A stretch of 64,000 nucleotides of DNA from Neostapfia colusana (GCA_030760725.1 JASWHV010000012.1:19730368-19794367); one strand, 5' to 3'; shown: positions 11,879-23,583, numbered from the stretch's first letter. Numbers and translations are program-made. Notes: a model not told the origin generated them from the letters alone.

Positions 11879-12905
11879 CTTTCCAGAACTATATAGCACC
11901 CTCTCTGGGCTAAAGGACCTCTGAGTTGTGCTCTGTTGAAGTTCGGCAACCTTGCTGCCCAAAACAGAGCACTCTGTTTTTCAGTCTTTTGGCTACACTG
12001 CTCCACTATCCCATTCTTATACCCAACCAGGGTCCTAAATGTTGAACCTAATGATTTTAGTTCCTTGTTCGCAATATTTTCATGCATATGCCGACAATAT
12101 CTCGGTACTACGTTCCTCACAAAAGAAAATCCTAACCGGATCGTACTGGCATATACGTCTCAAGTGTGGCACTAAACGGTCTCTCGCACACGTTTTCTAC
12201 ACGGATACATACGTGGTTAGTACCTGCAGAAGACCACACAATAATGGTGCACTCAAGGTTTTGTTTCCATTTCAGGCAGTACCATATTTGAAATTAAATA
12301 CAAACGCCCGTATCATTTCCATACGGCCGTCCTTGAGCTAGGTCACGTCTCAAGGTACGTGATCGTGTTTCAACACCACACGACGGGGAACCCGAGTATG
12401 CCATGAACGGGTCGTCACGGTTGGGAATGTTATCAACCCAACAGATACCACCTACTGCCCGGCAGGGCACGCCGATGGCAAGCACTGCGTATGTCCTCCT
12501 GGGCTATTTCCAGACGAACACACTCTCGCGTTACTGACCACGTGATGGGGTCTCCACATACTTGCCTAATGCACGCTAGGGATCAGCGTTTCATATGAAC
12601 TCAGGAACATGAAGAGTCCAAGAGGTTCATATTGACGTCTCACACCAAGCTGTGAGACTCTATCCCTGAGCCACGTTCCTCGTCAGGGGAGCTAACCGAA
12701 ATTGAACCGCTTTCGGTGGCGTTCTTACCAGAGTGTAGGTGCGTCGTTACATAATTAAAATTCAGAATTATAACACATAGGTTAGTCTTTGCCACTTTAA
12801 GTAACTATGCTAATATAGTCCTTACTTGGGCAACTACCGAATCCTCACCGTATACCTAAGTTTTCCCCATAATGCAGTCCTTAAGTACTGTGCTATCCCC
12901 AATGC
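11879..12905 (-). other. Element B untranslated leader between primer site and gag
   Basis: About 1.0 kb with no convincing gene. Parts recur in the leaders of B2 (26845-28757) and E (60612-62380), including a short ACAGAGCACTCTG-type block near 11965 and a stem-loop at 12695-12717. Confidence 0.7.
12695..12717 (-). promoter_or_regulatory. Conserved leader stem-loop, element B
   Basis: ACCGAAA and TTTCGGT form a 7 bp stem around a 9 nt loop about 190 nt downstream of the primer site in element sense. Element E has the same stem at 62162-62184 at almost the same distance. Position would suit a packaging or dimerisation element; function not shown. Confidence 0.45.
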
Positions 12906-12918
12906 AGCTCTGATACCA
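12906..12918 (-). other. Primer binding site, element B
   Basis: Reverse complement reads TGGTATCAGAGCT, a tRNA-Met type primer site, 3 nt from the LTR edge at 12922. It fixes the LTR at 12922-16683 as the 5' LTR for the gag half on its left. Confidence 0.85.
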
Positions 12919-12962
12919 GGCTGTGGCGGACCGGAATCCGCTCATCCAGGATCGCAGAGGGT

Positions 12963-12983
12963 GGTGCCGCGCGATGCGACACC
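12963..12983 (-). promoter_or_regulatory. U5 7/7 stem-loop, LTR B
   Basis: In element sense GGTGTCG, 7 nt loop, CGGCACC: six Watson-Crick pairs and one U-G wobble, 41 nt from the LTR end. Same 7 bp stem and 7 nt loop as in LTRs D, E, F and G. Confidence 0.5.
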
Positions 12984-14081
12984 CGACAGCACACGTCATA
13001 AGAACACATTATATTACAGGGGAAAACAAACTGAAGGTACAAAGTAGTACACTTCTCAGTTACAACTAGAGTCTTTATTACACAGCGGAAGTTTCTATTG
13101 TACAACTCACGCCCGCCTATCTAGCAAAAGTCGGTTGCCCAGCCCTAGGGCAACCCACACTAGCTGCACATCTCAGCTCAGCGCGGCGTGTACGGCTCCC
13201 ACTCAGCCGTGGTCCCCGACGGAGGGCAACCCTCGCCGGTGGACTCGTACTCCGAGTCCGTGGGTGGCTCCTCACCTGAAAAACACTTAAGCAGCAACCG
13301 TGAGCACGAAGGCTCAGCAAGGTTTAACCGACTCACCTAAGCATGAAACTCTACATGAGGGGTACCATGACATAAGATAGCAACGTTGCAGCAAATGGAC
13401 ACGCCTACAAGTTCATCCTTAGTTCATCTTTTAGCAACAGGTTAACAGTTCATGGAGCTGAAATTTAGTAAGCAATATTTGGTGGCACACATGTAGCAAC
13501 ACACTTATATCATAACAGCAATATTGAATCATAACATTTCATTCATTATTCTACATTACGACACAGTGAACAAGCGGTACTCGTCACCGCGAGGGACGGC
13601 GAATAGACTCGATATACACCTGCAGTGAAACCCAAAGAGCACGTCACGTACGCCCATCCGTGGAGCTGCACAGCACGCTCACTCGATGTCGTACGGGACA
13701 ACCTTTCACCCAACAGCCCAAACGTCGAACCGGTCACACCGAAACGAGCAGGAGGTTCCCCACACGGAGTATCTCTCTATGCCCGTTGGCAGATTTCCAC
13801 CTTGCTGCCCTCAGCCTACACCTATAAATCGGTGCGTTATGCCTCGACGCCCGGAGGTTTAGGCTACATCAGTTTATCGGGGCCCATATATCCGATATGC
13901 CTTCGGTACGTTCAATACTTGTTCAGCAGGGCCGCACACGGATCGGTCCTCAATCGACACGGGCAGGGCCGCGCACACAAGACTCTCTCTTGCTGCGCCG
14001 TATCCCCTGCCTAGTCTCATTTTCATTACTAAAGTGATCTCACATCACTCAACCGAACCCGTGTGTCCCAAGCCTATCGCG

Positions 14082-14102
14082 CGAGTAGATTCCAACTACT
14101 CG
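14082..14102 (-). promoter_or_regulatory. GAGTAG 7/7 stem-loop, LTR B
   Basis: CGAGTAG and CTACTCG form a perfect 7 bp stem around a 7 nt loop about 1.16 kb before the LTR 3' end. Equivalent structures are in LTRs D, E, F and G. Confidence 0.5.
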
Positions 14103-16683
14103 ACTTGTACCGAAGTCCTATGACTCATTAAGCATAGCCTGTCTACTCGAGGTCTTAGACACTACCCTCACTCCTTTAGGAACCTTTGGTTATGCAAGTG
14201 GGGTTCTATTCATCCTACACCTAATGCACATACATACTTCATATGACTCATGTAAACAAAGTAAAACTTATAAAAGGTTAATGCAAACCGGGGCTTGCCT
14301 TGTTGCTGCTGGTCAGGGGTTAGTTCCTCTTCCGGAAGGAGGAAGTCCAGCACTTCCGGAGTCTCTTCTTCAATGGCTACACGTTGAATACAATACTATA
14401 TGTAAATTTAAATGCAAAGTGTAAACTTGAATACTTATTTACTAATAACTCTAGCTAGCCCTCCCCTGGGGTTCTGAAATTTTTATTGTGGCTTGGTAGG
14501 ATCCTAACCAGAGTCTTGACCAAGTTTCATTTGAAACCAAGTTCATTTGAACCTTGTACAAATAAAAGCCTCTTTGGTCAATAATTGGGCCTCTAAGTAA
14601 TTCCAGGGTTTTTCATGGCTCCCACCATTACTTTCTGGAAACTAGAATTTAGGATGGTCCTGATGGAATTGGTTTCATGTCATTTGAAGAATTCTACAGA
14701 AAGTTATGCCCTAATTAAGATTTGAGAAAATCTGAAAAATGTTTCTGTACATTTTTCTATTTTCTCAGGGCAGTTCTCTTAATCACCCGATTAGGGTAAT
14801 TAAATGAACTTGGATGAGTCTGAAAATTTTACTGGTATTCAGAGATTTTCCAGTGAACCTTTCAGCATCAATTCAGAATTTTTCATAAAGTAGTTCTCCA
14901 GATAAAATTCCCAACAGTTTAAACTTTAGGGATTTAATTCTGGAAAACTATTCACTTTCATGAACTGAATTTGATATTGCTGGAAAGTGCTCAGAGAGCT
15001 GAACCCAACAAAATTTGGTTCACCTGATTTGGAGCTCTCTAGCCAAAGTTATGAGGATTTGAAGTTTGGAAGAATTCTGAAAATCGGGGAAAGATTTTAA
15101 ACTCTCGGGGCCCGCGGGGACACGTGTCGAGCGCGGAGGTGTCCGGCACACCGGAGATACCACACGTGTCGAGCGCGGAGGTGTCCGGCACACCGGAGCT
15201 CACAGGGTATTTGCACGCCAGCGCAGCCGATCCCTGGCCACCCGATCCCGATTTAAATTCTTCAGCCGCTGACACGTGGGCCAGCTGGCTTCGTTTTCCT
15301 CCCGCCGTTCTCTCGTGCCCGCGCCGCCGACCTCGCCGGAGCAGACTCGGGGCTCGCCGGCTCGCTGCTGCCGGACCTCCCATGGTCTGAAACTCGCCGC
15401 CAGGGGGTTGTCGACGTCGAGGAACACGTCGGGGGTGACAGGTCGGGCTGGGGGTGACCGGAAGTAGTTCGGCGACGTGCCGCGGCCTCGGTTGAGGTTC
15501 GACACCGTCGACCGTGGTTTCTAAACCCGCCAACACCTTGAACAAACGGCCCTACAGCATCAGTGTACCTCTAGGAAGCTCGACAGGGTGTCAAAACGGT
15601 TCAGGGAGGGCGGCAAGTCGGTCGGCACCATGTGACTGATCGTGCCCGCCATGACCGCCCTCGATCGAGCTCGAAATTCGTCACTCCTCGAAAGTTTCAC
15701 GCTACGGATGCAGAAAAGAACTTGATCGCCGGCTAGTCCAGCGTCTATGTGCAAGATTTGATGACCTCCGAAAGATCATAGAGCGAGAATTTAAAGAAAC
15801 CGTACCGGAAGCTCGGTTTACGGTTGCCGGAGCAAAAACTGGAAATTCTCTGCAGTTTCTTCACGGTTGGCTTCCAAACTTGGAGGAGAGCAGCACGGTG
15901 GTTGCGCGCTCCTGTTGCCTCTCTCGCTGGACCGTGAAAATGCCTGTGGAACGCTGCCCACGGGCGCCTAACTCTCAGCTGAGGCTAGGTGGCCGCAGTG
16001 GCGATCGTCTTCCGGCAAAGGAGGTCGGAGCTCGGGGTTTCTGGCGTTGGGGAGGTGAAGTGCGAGCTCAGGTGGCTGTCTAGCAGCTCAGGGACGAAGG
16101 AGGAGATGGTTTTGCTGGTTTTCCCGGTTGAGCAGAGAGCTGCGGCGAGAAACAATGCCGCTGCTCGGGTTTGCCCGCGAGAAGATAAAGCCGGCCGACT
16201 CCCGCTCGGCTGAGGCGGTGCCGGTCGCGTGGGGGCGCGAGCCAGCCGCCCTGGGCGCCAGCGCGCGGAGAGGGAAGCAGCTGGTGGCGCCGGTAGCTGC
16301 TCGGTGGCACAGCCAACAGCTGCTCGGTGGGATTTCCCACCGAGACTCTGACTTTGGGTGCAAGTTTCTCCTTCTCCCCTCTATGACATGTGGGTCCCAC
16401 CTGGGGTTTTAACCTCTGAAATTTACTCCTAATCACTGTTGTGAACAGTGAGCCCCATAATACCCCTGGTGATTCAAATTATTCACCCCTGAGCCATTTG
16501 AATTGAATAGAATTTAAATTGGGTTCGGTGTGAGTGAATTTCAACACAAGTTCAGTTTTGAATTCAAATAAAGTTTGAATTCGTCCCACTTAGCCCATGT
16601 CAAGATCAACTCCGAATGGAGTGAAAATTGGTGTGGTGTGGTGATGAACACTTCAAATGTGTGCCAAATCTGAGGCCCTTACA

Positions 16684-16697
16684 TTCCTCCCCCCTTA
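16684..16697 (-). other. Polypurine tract, element B
   Basis: In element sense TTAAGGGGGGAGGAA directly precedes the TGTAAGGG start of the LTR. It is the plus-strand primer site of reverse transcription and shows that 12922-16683 is also the 3' LTR for the pol half on its right. Confidence 0.85.
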
Positions 16698-16749
16698 AAA
16701 GAATCTCGTCCCGAGATTACAAAGGAAGAGATAGCGATGTAGTAGGGAC

Positions 16750-19056
16750 TTACTCGTGTTGAGAAGCCATGAACTCCGGGTAATTTGAACGAAGGAATTC
16801 CTCGCTCTCCCACGTCGCTTCTTCCACGGTGTGGTTACTCCAGAGGATCTTGTAGAACCACAACGTTCTGCTACGCGTGGTTCGGGCTTTCTCATCAAAG
16901 ATTTCCACCGGATACTCATCATATTTTAAATCCGGCTTCAACTCGCCGATGTCTTCGGTAGGAACAGCAGCTTTATGCTTCAAACATTTTCGCAGTTGCG
17001 AAACATGGAAAACATCATGGACACCAACAAGAGATGCCGGTAGCTCCAATCTATACGCTGCTGGTCCACACTTCTCGGTGATAGTATAGGGTCCAATAAA
17101 ACGGAGAGCGAGCTTCCCCTTGACGCCGAACCGGTGCACGCCCTTCATCGGAGACACGCGGAGGTACACGTGTTTCCCAACGTCAAAGTGCAACGGTCTA
17201 CGCCTCTTATCAGCGTAGCTCTTTTGCCGGGATTGAGCGGCCTTCAAATTGGATTGAATTGTCCGAACGCGCTCCTCGACGTCGTTCACCACATCAACCC
17301 CGAATGTGACCCTTTCACAAGACTCGCACCAATTTAATGGGGTGCGGCATTTACGACCGTAGAGAGCTTCGTAAGGTGCCATTTTGATACTCGTCTGATA
17401 GCCGTTGTTGTACGAGAATTCCGCCAATGGTAGGTGATCATCCCAGTTCCTACCATGGTGGATGGCACATGCTCTCAACATGTCTTCCAGGACTTGATTC
17501 ACCCTCTCTGTCTGGCCATCTGTCTGAGGGTGATAGGCGGAGCTCCTGATCAACTTAGTACCCAATGCAGCGTGTAGCTGCTCCCAAAAGCGAGATACAA
17601 ATAATGCACCTCGATCTGAGACAATGGTCTTGGGTACCCCGTATAGGCATAGAATCTTTGCTATGTACACCTCCGCATATTTGCCGGCATTGTAACGTGT
17701 ATTCACCGGGATGAAGTGAGCCGTCTTGGTTAACCGATAAATGATTACCCATATGGAATCATGCTTGTTGGATGTTAGGGGTAATCCCACAATGAAATCC
17801 ATGCTCACATCTTCCCATTTCCATGCCGGGATCTTCAGGGGTTGCAGCAGCCCTGATTTCTTCATGTGATCAGCTTTCACTCGTCGGCACGTATCGCACT
17901 CGGATACGTACTTAGCTACCTCCCGCTTCATCCGTGTCCACCAAAATTTCTCCTTCAAATCTTGGTACATCTTGTTGCTGCCCGGATGAATGGAGTATTT
18001 AGACAAGTGAGCTTCATCGAGGATCTTTTTCCTCAACTCCATATCTCGGGGCACGACTATGCGGTCATTGAACCACAGTGTCCCCTCATCATCCTTCCGG
18101 AAACATTTGATTTCCCCGTTGTCTATCCGTCTCCGGAGATGTGCCATGCCTTTATCATCCTTCTGAGCTGCAATGATGTCCTCCCTAATAGTAGGGATGA
18201 GGGCAAGGTTGTACAGCGATCCATAAGGAACCAAGTATAAACTTGGCTCTTCCTCCTCCACCGGTGTAATGGTGAGGTGATGGACTTGTGATTTCCGACT
18301 CAGCGCATCGGCAACCACATTCGCCTTGCCGGGGTGGTAGTGAATTTCAATTTCATAGTCCTTGATCAATCCTAACCACCTCTGTTGCCTCATGTTCAGC
18401 TCCTTCTGGGTGAAAATGTATTTCAAGCTCTTGTGGTCGGTGTAGAGATGCCCCAAATTCCCAAGGAGATAGTGCCTCCACATTTTCAGCGCCAAAACCA
18501 CTGCAGCAAGCTCAAGGTCATGAGTGGGATAATGCTGCTCATGGTTCCGAAGTTGGCGTGAGCCATAAGCAACCACACGTCCTTCCTGCATCAACACGCA
18601 GCCGAGCCCAATACCGGACGCGTCACAATACACGTCGAAGGGCTTTGTTGTGTCCGGCTGAGCTAAGACCGGGGCTGTGGTAAGATTCTTCACCAATGTT
18701 TGGAACGCTCCTTCACACGCCGTGTTCCAAACATATTTCGTCCCTTTCTTCAGCAACTCCGTCATCGGTTTAGCGAGCTTGGAGAAGCTTGGAATGAATC
18801 TCCAGTAGTATCCCGCTAACCCGAGGAAGCTTCTGACTCCATGAACTGAAGTGGGAGCTTTCCATTTCAACACTTGCTCTATTTTACTTGGGTCAACCGC
18901 AATGCCTTCAGCTGAGATGATATGTCCCAAGAATGGCACTTGGCTGATCCAAAACTCGCATTTACTGAACTTGGCGTAGAGTTTGTGGTCTCACAATCGT
19001 TGAAGCACGATTCTCAAGAGTTCGGCATGTTCGGCTTCTGTCTTGGAGTAAACCAA
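16750..19056 (-). pseudogene. Element B pol 3' half: RT thumb, RNase H, integrase, chromodomain
   Basis: From 18939 down to 16750 a single 729-residue frame is open, the longest intact pol stretch in the window. It holds the RT thumb/connection (FLGHIIS, SFLGLAGYY), RNase H (YCDASGIGLGCVL, TDHKSLKYIF), the integrase HHCC finger (HPGSNKMYQDL, CDTCRRV), an apparent D,D35E core (MDFIVG, SDRGALF, QTERVN), the GPY/F region (RFIGPY) and a C-terminal chromodomain-like end (LWSNHTVEEATWESEEF). Upstream (18940-19056) is the end of the RT palm with an in-frame TGA at 18991-18993. It stops at CCAAGATAT, where an inverted integrase copy begins. No RT catalytic core remains in this half. Confidence 0.9.
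17341..18046 (-). repeat. Left arm of 0.7 kb inverted repeat
   Basis: Integrase zinc finger and core region on the minus strand. Its reverse complement reappears at 19057-19761 with a handful of amino-acid differences over about 230 residues. The arms are separated by about 1.0 kb. Confidence 0.85.
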
Positions 19057-19760
19057 GATATGGAGTTGAGGAAAAAGATCCTCGATGAAGCTCACTTGTC
19101 TAAATACTCCATTCATCCGGGCAGCAACAAGATGTACCAAGATTTGAAGAAGAAATTTTGGTGGACACGGATGAAGCGGGAGGTAGCTAAGTACGTATCC
19201 GAGTGCGATACGTGCCGACGAGTGAAAGCTGATCACATGAAGAAATCAGGGCTGCTGCAACCCCTGAAGATCCCGGCATGGAAATGGGAATATGTGAGCA
19301 TTGATTTCATTGTGGGATTACCCCTAACATCCAACAAGCATGATTCCATATGGGTAATCGTTGATCGGTTAACCAAGACAGCTCACTTCATTCCGGTGAA
19401 TACACGTTACAATGCCGGAAAATATGCGGAGGTGTACATAGCAAAGATTCTATGCCTATACGGGGTACCCAAGACCATTGTCTCAGATCGAGGTGCATTA
19501 TTTGTATCTCGCTTTTGGGAGCAGCTACACGCTGCATTGGGTACTAAGTTGATCAGGAGCTCCGCGTATCACCCTCAGACAGATGGCCAGACAGAGAGGG
19601 TGAATCAAGTCCTGGAAGACATGTTGAGAGCATGTGCCATCCACCATGGTAGGAACTGGGATGATCACCTACCATTGGTGGAATTCTCGTACAACAACGG
19701 CTATCAGACGAGTATCAAAATGGCACCTTACGAAGCTCTCTACGGTCGTAAATGCCACAC
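19057..19760 (+). pseudogene. Inverted duplicate of element B integrase finger and core (right arm)
   Basis: Plus-strand copy from DMELRKKILDEAHLS through the HHCC finger, D,D35E core and FSYNNGYQ up to LYGRKCH. It begins after the sequence AGATAT, which both joined segments share (minus pol has CCAAGATAT, this arm has GAGATATGG), implying a microhomology join. At 19757-19761 it passes into the element A integrase tail. A 294-residue open frame covers it, but its first 45 or so residues are antisense B sequence, so this is a chance fusion and not a gene start. Confidence 0.85.
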
Positions 19761-20107
19761 CACCTCGATACATCGGACCCTTTCAAGTTCTGGAGAGGAA
19801 AGGTGAAGTGGCGTATCAACTAGAATTACCGGTTCTCCTATCGGATGTGCATGACGTATTCCATGTGTCACAGCTCAAGAAATGTCTGAGGACACCTGAA
19901 GAGATGTTACCCATGAATGAGGTTGACGTAGCTGAGGATCTGTCTTATGCCAAGAAACCAACCAAGATTTTGGAGACAATGGAACGCCTCACAAGAAATA
20001 AAAGAATCCGGATGTGCAAGGTGCAGTGGAAGCATCATTCGAAAGAGGAAGCCACATGGGAGCGAGAAGACGAGCTTAAGGCACAATTTCCGGAATTGTT
20101 TTCTTAG
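19761..20107 (+). pseudogene. Element A integrase C-terminus with chromodomain-like end (first copy)
   Basis: Resumes A at RYIGPFQVLER of the GPY/F module, continues through VHDVFHVSQLKKCL and ends with a chromodomain-like segment (VQWKHHSKEEATWERED) at QFPELFS and a stop. The chromodomain is thought to steer chromovirus integration to heterochromatin. The 5' part of the gene ends at about 9940, so block B split one integrase gene. Confidence 0.88.
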
Positions 20108-20136
20108 AACCACCAATCTCGAGGACGAGATTTCTT

Positions 20137-20152
20137 TTAAGGGGGGTAGAGC
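20137..20152 (+). other. Polypurine tract, element A
   Basis: TTAAGGGGGGTAGAGC directly before the TGTAACACC start of the second A LTR. It marks 20153-23566 as a genuine 3' LTR for the first internal region. Confidence 0.85.
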
Positions 20153-20548
20153 TGTAACACCCCAAAACCTGTTAAGAGGGGAATTTAAAAATTTTTGGAC
20201 GTATTGCATTTGTGCAGAAATTCAAATTCAAATTGGAATTCAAATTAAACTCAAAACAGAAAAGAAAAAGAAAAAGAAAAAGAAAAAAACAAACCCCCTG
20301 GCCAGTGGGCCGAAACCCACCAGCCGGCCCACCTCACCCCCGCGCTAGCCTGCAACCGCGTGCCCCGTTTTCTTCTCACTGACGTGTGGGGCCCGCCATC
20401 TTCTTCCTCCTCTCGCACGCGCGCTCGGCCGACCGGGACTCCTCTCTCCCCCTGAATCGAAACCACTCCGGATACCCGCGTATCCCAGCTGAATTTCGGT
20501 TCTGGACGACTCCAGCTCGATCACAACCGAACGCCGCTCTCCCCTGGC

Positions 20549-20556
20549 TATATAAA
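20549..20556 (+). promoter_or_regulatory. TATA box, second element A LTR
   Basis: TATATAAA at the same offset (396 bp) as in the first LTR, in a conserved GC-rich context. Confidence 0.6.
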
Positions 20557-23200
20557 CACCGGCATCGTCCCGATTTTCACCCGCGATCGGCTGTTTCTCC
20601 TCCCGGTGAGAACCGAATCTCCGATCACCGTTTTCTCTCGATCTTTGTTTGGGTTCTCTGATCTAACACGCCGATCGTGTTCCACCGCCTCCGGGGAATC
20701 ACGCAGGTGCAGAAAACTCGGGGGTTTGCGCTTCAAACACAGCGCCGACGCGCATCGCCGTGAATTCACCTCGGACCTCGTCGCCGACCGCCTTCCAGGA
20801 CCTCCGAGCTCAAGAAAAACCCCGAGGTGAGATCCCCGACCTCCCCTCTACCGATCTATGCTATGAAATCCCAGTTTTAGAAAGAATTGATGAAGATCCG
20901 AAGTTCTCCGGCGAGATCGCCGCCTTCCGCCGCCGCGTGCCGCCTGGCAGCGCCGCCCTCGCACGGTCAGGGCGACGTGGCCGCTTGTGCGCCGTCTATT
21001 TTAAGTCGCACGGTAGAATTTAAATCCCCGCGTACCGGTTCGACGTTATAATCTCAGCCGTCTGTTTTAAATCGGACGGTCCATGTCAGCCCCGCATTAT
21101 AAAGCCGGGATTCTTACGCGCTACCCCCTGGGGATCTCGGAAAATACGAGCTAGCCCCGGAAACTTCTTATCTAGCCCCTGGAACTTTAGAAATTCATGT
21201 AAATTCAATTAAAAATCAGTTTTAGCCCCTGGACTTAAAAAAAATTAGGAAAACCCCTCTGTTATGTGTAGTTAGATCCCTGGAAATTTATGAAATAACA
21301 TAATAGACCCTGTAGTGGGGTGAGTTTACCTTTTTAACCCTATATGATATTAAATTTAGGAATTTGAATATGTGATTAGTATTTAAAATTTAAAAGATGG
21401 GACAAACACATTGAAAATTCAAATTTAAACTCTCATAGCACTTGGAAAACTTTGGAGTGAGTTAAAAATAGATTTTAAGCTGAAATGAATCTGTCTAATT
21501 GATTATTCACATTTATTAGTTATAGGGACACATTTTTAGGTTAGAGAATAATTCTGAAAATTGGTAAAATAAATTTAAATTAGTTCACATCAGAGGAGAA
21601 GTTCCAAAATATATTATTTAATATTTTAGATCAGAACCTATTCTGTTTAGATGATGTGTCTTACTATTTTCATAATAAAGTTCACAATTAGGTATAGAAA
21701 ATAAATCTTAAAATATAGGAAAATAGGTATGCATAACTAGAAAATGATAAATGAAGTCTCCAAATCCAAAGATTTCAGTTTAGGATTTGGTAGGAAAATA
21801 CCTTCCATGCATACTTGGTAGCTAAGATGTGTATCAATTGAATATAAGGAATTTGTTCAAATTGGAAATTCATATATAGTGTGCAAACATAAATCTGAAT
21901 ACAAAAGTTAGAAAACATATGAACATGTTTAAAAGTGCATGTAAGCCAAAAATCAACACACATAGAGTAACCACAACACATAGAAATGTGAATGACTTTC
22001 ATAGATGTGAATGTGTGGTTTGTATGAAGTGAAAGTGTGAACTATGTCTTATGGATTGTTGTTTTCTTTTTGCTATGTGTGTTGACATAAATAGAACCTG
22101 ACCCAGAGCAAGTTCTTCCCTTCCAAGAACAAGACTTTGCATTCCCAGAGCAGCAGGAAGAAGGCAAGTGCCCTTGACCACTTCGATCCTATGCTAGGAT
22201 GTGTAGATAGAATTATTTGCATTGTCAATTGAAATATGAAACCCATGCTAGGATGTTTCCCTAGAATTGCATTATCTTGTTTCCTTGTAGCTTGGGTTGG
22301 GATTTGTTTTATTATGTCATTCACTCATATTACTTGTGCTTAGCCATGCTTAGAATGGGATAATTGGGATATGAGACCATCAGTTTATTTACCATACTCT
22401 TGAATGAGATGTTATGAGTTATGTAGAGGTAGGGATCAAGGCAAGTCGGATGATTTGGTTGGTGCTGGGTGCACGAGACTCGGGTTTGTGTTTAGTACTT
22501 GCCTGGATCCTAAGGACCGGTTCATGGAGCATGTAACCTGGCTTTACCGTGCCAACCACATGCTGAGATGGGGCAGCTTGGCCAATTAATTAGGTGTATC
22601 CCCGGCGTAGTATGGGTGTGTTGGATGGTGCGGGGAATAGGTGTCAGCTGGACTACCATGTGAACCGCAAGGCTCAAGAGGGGGCCACTGCAGCGGGGTT
22701 GGAGCCTCTTGTATACTGTTAGGGGTGAAACCTCAGTGGGCCCACACTCGTCGGGAATCCCTTTGTAAAGGCATCGTAGTGATCTCCTGGCTACACACCT
22801 GGGAAGTGTGAATGTGGTTCGTAGCCACCGGCATAATGGAGGTTCTTTTAGTCCACCCGACAACGGGGGATGAAATCACTACTTGTGGGTACAGTGGTGC
22901 AAACTCTGCAGAGTCAAAACTGTCATGACAGCCGTGCTCACGGTCAAGAGCGGCTTGGACTTATTCATGATTAGAGGATTGATGGCTTTGGAAGTTGAGG
23001 ATGTTAAGCGGGGAGCTTAACATTGGAAATGATGTTATGGTTATTTGATTATGATAGTGGGTTGGGAGATTGGGACCATTTCACCTATGTAGTAATGTAG
23101 GTGCTTAATAAGCTAAGGTGATAGGTATTAATTGCGTAGTGCTTTAAGCATGTGTCCAACCTCTCCTTGTTCTAGACATGCATGACATAACTTTCACACA

Positions 23201-23230
23201 CTTGCTGAGTACCAACGGTACTCAACCTTG
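23201..23230 (+). promoter_or_regulatory. Conserved LTR stem-loop, second LTR of element A
   Basis: Same TGAGTACC/GGTACTCA stem and CTTGCTGAG lead-in as at 4151-4180, unchanged. Confidence 0.5.
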
Positions 23231-23489
23231 CATATTTGTTGGTTTATATTGCTGCTCAGGTCAAGAGAATGATGTGGTGTTTAATGATCAAGACTTTGGA
23301 CCCGAAGAAGGTTTCTAGGTTCATGGAGTCCCCCGGGCAACGCCTGTAACGGAGCCCATAAGAATAATATTTCCGCTGCTGTTTTATTTACATATTATGA
23401 ACTTATTATCGTCCATCGATACGTATGCTATGTAAGACTTATTTATATTCGACACCTGGCTTGTAATAAATGAGGCTTCACTATTTGTC

Positions 23490-23528
23490 ATCACATGTAT
23501 GAGAAAATGATCCTCGCATACATGTGAT
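23490..23528 (+). promoter_or_regulatory. U5-terminal 12 bp stem-loop, second LTR of element A
   Basis: Both 12 bp arms are intact; the only difference from 4440-4478 is one loop base. Confidence 0.5.
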
Positions 23529-23570
23529 ATTTACTCAGTTGTTCTTCGGAGAAACCGGGTGTGACAAAAG

Positions 23571-23583
23571 TGGTATCAGAGCC
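23571..23583 (+). other. Primer binding site, element A second copy
   Basis: TGGTATCAGAGCC 5 nt after the second LTR. Its presence here instead of host DNA proves the tandem arrangement. Confidence 0.85.

Larger units (their letters stand above)
12922..16683 (-). repeat. Element B single LTR, 3762 bp
   Basis: On the minus strand starts TGTAAGGGCCTC (16683) and ends ...CCGCCACA (12922). It has a primer site at its 3' edge and a polypurine tract at its 5' edge, so it serves as 5' LTR of one half and 3' LTR of the other. Three conserved stem-loops lie at 12963-12983, 13302-13315 and 14082-14102. There is a GC-rich segment around 15100-16300, and a direct repeat of about 50 bp at 15120-15200 (GAGCGCGGAGGTGTCCGGCA units). 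No gene recognised. Confidence 0.9.
9941..19760. mobile_element. Block B: circularly permuted retrotransposon DNA inserted in element A integrase
   Basis: Left to right: rc(RT fingers, protease, gag), rc(leader), rc(primer site), one LTR, rc(polypurine tract), rc(integrase, RNase H, RT thumb), then a forward copy of the integrase zinc finger and core. On the minus strand this is internal 3' half-LTR-internal 5' half, with only about 0.3 kb of RT absent between the two open ends. That order is expected of an opened one-LTR circle or a fragment of a tandem array, not of normal integration. Element A sequence resumes at 19761 with roughly 10-20 bp missing and no target-site duplication. Confidence 0.8.
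20153..23566 (+). repeat. Element A, second (shared) LTR, 3414 bp
   Basis: Same family and ends as 1110-4516, with few substitutions and short indels (for example a longer AAGAAA run near 20270). It acts as 3' LTR for the first internal region and, having a primer site on its right, as 5' LTR for a second one. Contains the TATA box at 20549-20556, a poly(A) signal candidate at 23465-23470 and both A-type stem-loops. No gene recognised. Confidence 0.93.

Noticed and set aside
15120..15200. Short direct repeat in LTR B considered as a CRISPR-like or satellite array
   Set aside because: Only two units of about 50 bp; a local duplication, no array.
18922..19806. 294-codon frame suggesting a complete integrase-like gene
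   Set aside because: Its first residues are antisense to element B RT and its last ones run into element A; only 19057-19760 is integrase. It is a rearrangement artefact.
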